Origin: Acidobacteriota bacterium
GTDB taxonomy: Bacteria; Acidobacteriota; Terriglobia; Bryobacterales; JACQDG01
Reading direction: 5' to 3'
DNA length: 7,760 bases
Assembly: GCA_016201195.1 (NCBI GenBank)
Contig: JACQDI010000778.1
Span: forward strand, 1 to 7,760
Shown: positions 4,842-7,760 of the stretch, piece after piece
Layout: the number at the start of each line of letters is the position of its first letter
Numbering within the stretch: the stretch's first letter is position 1
Made by a program: the position numbers and the translations under genes
Notes under the pieces: model-generated
The model's database searches: none
Told to the model about the DNA's origin: nothing
What the model saw: only the letters and a program-made list of their open reading frames with translations

Positions 4842-5812
4842 CGCGTTTTCTCCTCTTCAATTTGCAGTTTGTAGATGCGGCCTGTGGCCACATCGGAAAC
4901 GAACAAGAATCTGTCCTGATACGCCAGGATCCTGCTGGGCGACCAGATGACCAGTCGGCCGGCATCGGGCAAGGGCCACGCGGCCAGGAAGACCCCTTCT
5001 TTGGAAAACATCTGTACCCGATGGGCAGCGCTATCAGCTTCATGGAGCCGTCCCATGGCATCGAAGGACACTCCCGCCAGAGCATTGAACTTTCCGGGCT
5101 CGGGTCCTTTGGCGCCGAACTGTCGTAGGAATTTTCCCTCCGGCGAGAACACTTTGATCTTGTCACGGCCACTGTCGGCGACGTAGACGTTGCCGTCCGG
5201 GCCGACATCGATCCCCGCCGGATACAGCATTTTTTCTGGGGGTTCATCGGGTTTGTTCCAGTCGCCCTCTTCTCCCCACATCAGCAAGAACTTGCCCTCA
5301 GCGGTGAATTTCTGCACCCGATGATTGTAGAACTCGACCACGTAGAGATTGCCCACCGGGTCCTGCGCGATGCCTACCGGCGAGCGGAACTCGCCGGGGC
5401 GGAATCCTTCACGGCCCCAGGCGAAAAGGAACTTCCCGTCCAGGCTAAAGACCTGTACCTGGTCAGCGGCGTAGTCCGTGACGTAAAGGCGCCCTTTCCC
5501 GTCATGGAGTAGAGCAAAGGGCATCTGCAACAGGTTGCTACCCTTGCGCGGAGGCCGGATTTCGCGCAAAACCCTGCCGTCTGCGCTCGAGACCACGATT
5601 CGTCTTCCTTCCGTGTCGGCCACGAAAACCTCGCCGCTCGGGCCAATTGCGACGCCCTGCAGGCCGTGGGGCTGGCCGTCACGGTTCGGCGGGATTTCCC
5701 AATGGAGAACTTCTCGATAGGAGTACGCCCGGCGCGGCTCGCTGGGCGACCGCTTTCCTCTGCAACCGAAGGCTACAAGCAGCAGAGCAGCTAGGAATGC
5801 AACCCACTTCAT
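4838..5812 (-). CDS. NHL-repeat beta-propeller lipoprotein
   Basis: A 324-residue exported protein. Residues 1-17 are a lipoprotein-like signal (MKWVAFLAALLLVAFGC) with Cys17 as the likely lipid anchor; the lipobox AFGC is slightly atypical. About six NHL-type repeats follow from residue 51, each of the form G-x-A/D-x-G-x-hydrophobic-Y/F-V-x-D-x-x-x-x-R/K-hydrophobic (for example GRLYVTDYAADQVQVFS at 107-123 and GNVYVADSGRDKIKVFS at 207-223), predicting a six-bladed propeller. NHL propellers bind proteins, peptides or sugars and some are enzymes; no catalytic signature is clear here. The ATG at 5812 overlaps the upstream gene's stop (ATGA) and has no strong ribosome site, so translation is probably coupled. 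The frame stays open to 6067, but that part is antisense-like Arg/Pro-rich sequence. It ends in an ATGA overlap with the Sec-HMA gene. Confidence 0.88.
   Translation of the reverse strand: MKWVAFLAALLLVAFGCRGKRSPSEPRRAYSYREVLHWEIPPNRDGQPHGLQGVAIGPSGEVFVADTEGRRIVVSSADGRVLREIRPPRKGSNLLQMPFALLHDGKGRLYVTDYAADQVQVFSLDGKFLFAWGREGFRPGEFRSPVGIAQDPVGNLYVVEFYNHRVQKFTAEGKFLLMWGEEGDWNKPDEPPEKMLYPAGIDVGPDGNVYVADSGRDKIKVFSPEGKFLRQFGAKGPEPGKFNALAGVSFDAMGRLHEADSAAHRVQMFSKEGVFLAAWPLPDAGRLVIWSPSRILAYQDRFLFVSDVATGRIYKLQIEEEKTR
4850..4855 (-). promoter_or_regulatory. Shine-Dalgarno for the Sec-HMA gene
   Basis: GAGGAG on the minus strand, 8 nt before ATG 4841, lies inside the last codons of the NHL gene. It shows that translation starts ahead of the two TGA codons, which supports the full-length selenoprotein reading. 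Confidence 0.7.
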
Positions 5813-6663
5813 AGCACGTACCGAAATCCCACCAGAACGCCGGCCAGCGGCTTGGGCCGCACTCCGTTCAACTCGCGGACGACCGGGATGGGCACCGAGA
5901 GCTCGATGACGAGGTTGGGGCGCGGAAAGTACTGCAGGCCGGGCGAGAGGAGCAGGGTGAAGCCTCCGGTGTCGCCGATAGCGCTGGTCCGGGTGCGGGC
6001 CCGGTTCTGCAGCTCCCCATTCAGCTCCAGAATTCCGATCACGCCGTGGCGGAAAAGGCGGCTCCACGCCCGGTTCTCACCTGGCAACCACAGATAGGCC
6101 GGCGCCAGGTCAAAGCCGAAGCTGTTGCCGGTCGTTACCCCCTGGCCGTTGCGGGTAGCTGCTCTGTACTGGATGTCGGCCAGGAAGAATTTCCGATTGC
6201 GAGCCGTGTGAAAAACCAGATCGCCAAGAAACGCAAAGGCGCCGGAGCTGAAGCGGTCCGACCCGGTGGGCGCCTGCACCCCGAATTCGGCCGATAACCG
6301 GGTCGTTCCTCCCGGGGCGTTTCTCTTTACCAGGCTGTCGTACTTCACAAAAAACTGCGTGTCGGCCCAGCCGCTGCTCTCCGCCACCACAAATGGAGCG
6401 ACCGCAGTAACGTTCCAGTCGGGCGCAATCCCATAGACTAGAGCAAGTGGCTGAATGTACGTAGTACGGCTGCTGACCGAACCATCACGGGATATGCTTT
6501 GCCGCTCGATGCGTGTGAACGAGCGAACCAGCAGGTTCTTGTTGAACAGCGTTCTGCCGCCAGGCGCGAGGATGGCCTGTCCACTGGCAATCCCGTTGGA
6601 CAGAACTATCGAAATCGCAGCCAGACGCGATACCCTTGTCACAACCCTCCTTTTGCGCGCCAT
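5809..6663 (-). CDS. Outer-membrane beta-barrel protein (transporter/MetA-pathway-like family)
   Basis: A 284-residue protein with a Sec signal peptide (basic start MARKRRVVTR, hydrophobic core, then about ASGQA at 26-30). The mature part is rich in alternating hydrophobic strands and aromatic residues and ends in GVLVGFRYVL. Such a final strand, though here ending in Leu rather than Phe, is typical of outer-membrane barrels. The blocks LVYGIAPDWNVTAVAPFV, FGVQAPTG and LSPGLQYFPRPNLVIELSVPIPV resemble the family often called transporter or phenol MetA-pathway-like (PF13557); members are seen next to metal and solvent resistance genes, but function is mostly unproven. The start overlaps the protease stop (TGATG) and the end overlaps the NHL start (ATGA). 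It may serve as the outer-membrane pore or scaffold of this envelope cluster. Confidence 0.82.
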   Translation of the reverse strand: MARKRRVVTRVSRLAAISIVLSNGIASGQAILAPGGRTLFNKNLLVRSFTRIERQSISRDGSVSSRTTYIQPLALVYGIAPDWNVTAVAPFVVAESSGWADTQFFVKYDSLVKRNAPGGTTRLSAEFGVQAPTGSDRFSSGAFAFLGDLVFHTARNRKFFLADIQYRAATRNGQGVTTGNSFGFDLAPAYLWLPGENRAWSRLFRHGVIGILELNGELQNRARTRTSAIGDTGGFTLLLSPGLQYFPRPNLVIELSVPIPVVRELNGVRPKPLAGVLVGFRYVL

Positions 6664-7760
6664 CAGTTCTTCATCAGGGCCAACGCATGCTGGATGGGGA
6701 CTCCCAGGCTTGCTGCGGTGAACTCGGGTAGGACGGCATAATGGATGGCGATCACCTTGCCTTCCTGGTTAAAGAGGGGCCCGCCGCTGCTCCCCATGGT
6801 GCTCGCCGCGTCGTAGGCGAGCACCTTCTCGGTGACATTGCTGACGTGCCCCAGCGTGATGAAAGGCCGGATCAGATTGCGTGTGGCGAGTTCCCGTGCC
6901 ACCTGCTCCACGCTCAAGTTGAGAAAGTTGGGTATCTGATCAAGCTCTTTCTGGTTGGCCCTGGCCAGGATTGGCTCCAGGCCGAGGGGATAGCCGATCA
7001 GCATTATCGGCGCGCCGACCGCCGGCGTTTTTCCCTCCAGCGGTATAGGCTCAGGAAGATCCTCCGGCGGAGTTGCCTGCAACAGCGCCACATCCCCGCT
7101 CCCAGAAACCTTCAGCGTCTTCAGCGCGAACGCCCTAGGCCGATCTGGGAAGTAAGCCACAACGCTGCCACGCTCAGGCCGAAAGCCGGCTGCGATGATC
7201 TTTTCCGCCTGGGCGTCACCCCACCAGGGCTCGCCCACATGACGATTGGTCAAGATCTTGCCGTCGGCACTGACCAGGAAACCTGTGCCCGAATAGGAAT
7301 TTTCGAGCGGAGGCCCGTTGCCCTCGACTGTCACATCAGCGGTGCCGCTGGAGACCAGACGTGGCGGTGACTCTGGACCCGGCGCCGCCAGCCGCAACAC
7401 GTTGCCGCTATCCTTATCCCGGAATATGTAGGAGCCTTGGATCAAGCAAACGCTCCCCTGGTACTGCGCAATGACGTGTTCGCTTGGCTCGACCTGGTGA
7501 GCCGCGGCGGCAGCCAGCGACACTCGCAACCGCTCGATCTCCGCAGCGTTCAGTTGCTTGCTTTTGATTTCACTGAGCTGAACCTGCAGCCGAACCGCCT
7601 CCTTGCCGATGGCGAAAAAGCTACGGTAAACGATGTAGGAGACGGTTACCACCAGCAGCACCGACACCGCCGCGAAGGCGTACATGAATTTCCGTGCCCT
7701 GGACTGCATCTCGGTGCCGACGATCTTGCGCAGCTCGTGGCGCGCGTGCGCGGCGCCTGC
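6663..7760 (-). CDS. Membrane-anchored trypsin-like (S1C/HtrA-type) serine protease, N-terminus possibly outside window
   Basis: Counting from the ATG at 7709 (348 residues), a membrane helix spans about 8-30. A coiled-coil-like stretch follows at 34-70, then a chymotrypsin-fold domain at about 80-348. The triad is visible: His157 in KILTNRHV, Asp206 in GSGDVALL and Ser308 in MGSSGGPLF. No PDZ domain follows, unlike DegP/DegS. The reading frame stays open beyond that ATG to the right edge: 17 more codons encode AHARHELRKIVGTE-like sequence with G or C in nearly every third position, and the ATG has no good ribosome site. I therefore treat the gene as partial, perhaps with a cytosolic N-terminal domain. 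If the ATG is the true start, the CDS ends at 7709. The catalytic domain should face the periplasm and may do envelope quality control or signal cleavage. It overlaps the beta-barrel gene by TGATG. Confidence 0.88.
   Translation of the reverse strand, partial: AGAAHARHELRKIVGTEMQSRARKFMYAFAAVSVLLVVTVSYIVYRSFFAIGKEAVRLQVQLSEIKSKQLNAAEIERLRVSLAAAAAHQVEPSEHVIAQYQGSVCLIQGSYIFRDKDSGNVLRLAAPGPESPPRLVSSGTADVTVEGNGPPLENSYSGTGFLVSADGKILTNRHVGEPWWGDAQAEKIIAAGFRPERGSVVAYFPDRPRAFALKTLKVSGSGDVALLQATPPEDLPEPIPLEGKTPAVGAPIMLIGYPLGLEPILARANQKELDQIPNFLNLSVEQVARELATRNLIRPFITLGHVSNVTEKVLAYDAASTMGSSGGPLFNQEGKVIAIHYAVLPEFTAASLGVPIQHALALMKN

Noticed and set aside
4838..6067. Longer NHL protein starting at 6067
   Set aside because: The extra 85 residues are Arg/Pro-rich shadow sequence inside the beta-barrel gene. 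The lipoprotein signal begins at the ATG at 5812.
6741..7370. 209-codon plus-strand ORF
   Set aside because: Antisense to the protease, whose catalytic triad is clear.
1..7760. CRISPR array, tRNA or rRNA gene, insertion sequence
   Set aside because: No repeat-spacer pattern, cloverleaf, rRNA segment, transposase or terminal inverted repeats were seen.

Overview
This is a GC-rich chromosomal window from a double-membrane (Gram-negative-type) bacterium. The evidence is several Sec signal peptides, an outer-membrane beta-barrel protein, a probable lipoprotein and a DsbD-type periplasmic domain. The mix of an ECF sigma/anti-sigma pair, an NHL-repeat lipoprotein and selenoprotein redoxins looks like Acidobacteriota or a similar soil or subsurface lineage. 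That placement is an impression, not proof. The organism must be able to insert selenocysteine (Sec), because two genes only make sense if in-frame TGA codons are read through.

Layout: (1) 1-1252, minus strand: an ECF sigma factor followed, with an ATGA overlap, by its membrane-bound zinc-finger anti-sigma factor, which runs off the left edge. (2) 1253-1542: a divergent intergenic region with a near-palindrome and an 11-bp tandem repeat. (3) 1543-2658, plus strand: one secreted selenoprotein interrupted by a TGA at 1798-1800. It is an AhpC/TSA-type redoxin with a U-x-x-C motif fused to a DsbD N-terminal-like domain, with a bacterial-type SECIS hairpin just after the TGA. (4) 2763-7760, minus strand, reading right to left: a membrane-anchored trypsin-like protease (open at the right edge), an outer-membrane beta-barrel protein, an NHL beta-propeller lipoprotein, a secreted heavy-metal-associated (HMA) protein, then after a 199-bp gap a MerT-MerP fusion, a MerP-like protein and a CopZ-type iron-sulfur metallochaperone domain. 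The first four genes overlap end to end and the last three are packed within 1-16 nt, so they look like one or two operons.

The main discovery is the HMA gene at 4353-4841. Simple ORF calling hides its N-terminal third because both positions of the HMA metal-binding C-x-x-C motif are TGA codons (4742-4740 and 4733-4731). Read as Sec, the gene gives a signal peptide followed by GMT-U-T-L-U, a di-selenol metal site. Two abutting hairpins (4725-4707 and 4706-4688) follow.

Working model (inference): the minus-strand cluster handles a soft metal ion, most likely Hg(II) or Cu(I). The Sec-HMA and MerP capture metal in the periplasm, MerTP moves it inward and the CopZ-like protein handles it in the cytosol. 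The convergent seleno-redoxin/DsbD-N protein would repair or reduce thiols and selenols in the same compartment. No mercuric reductase, MerR regulator or metal ATPase is visible, so the metal and its fate are open.
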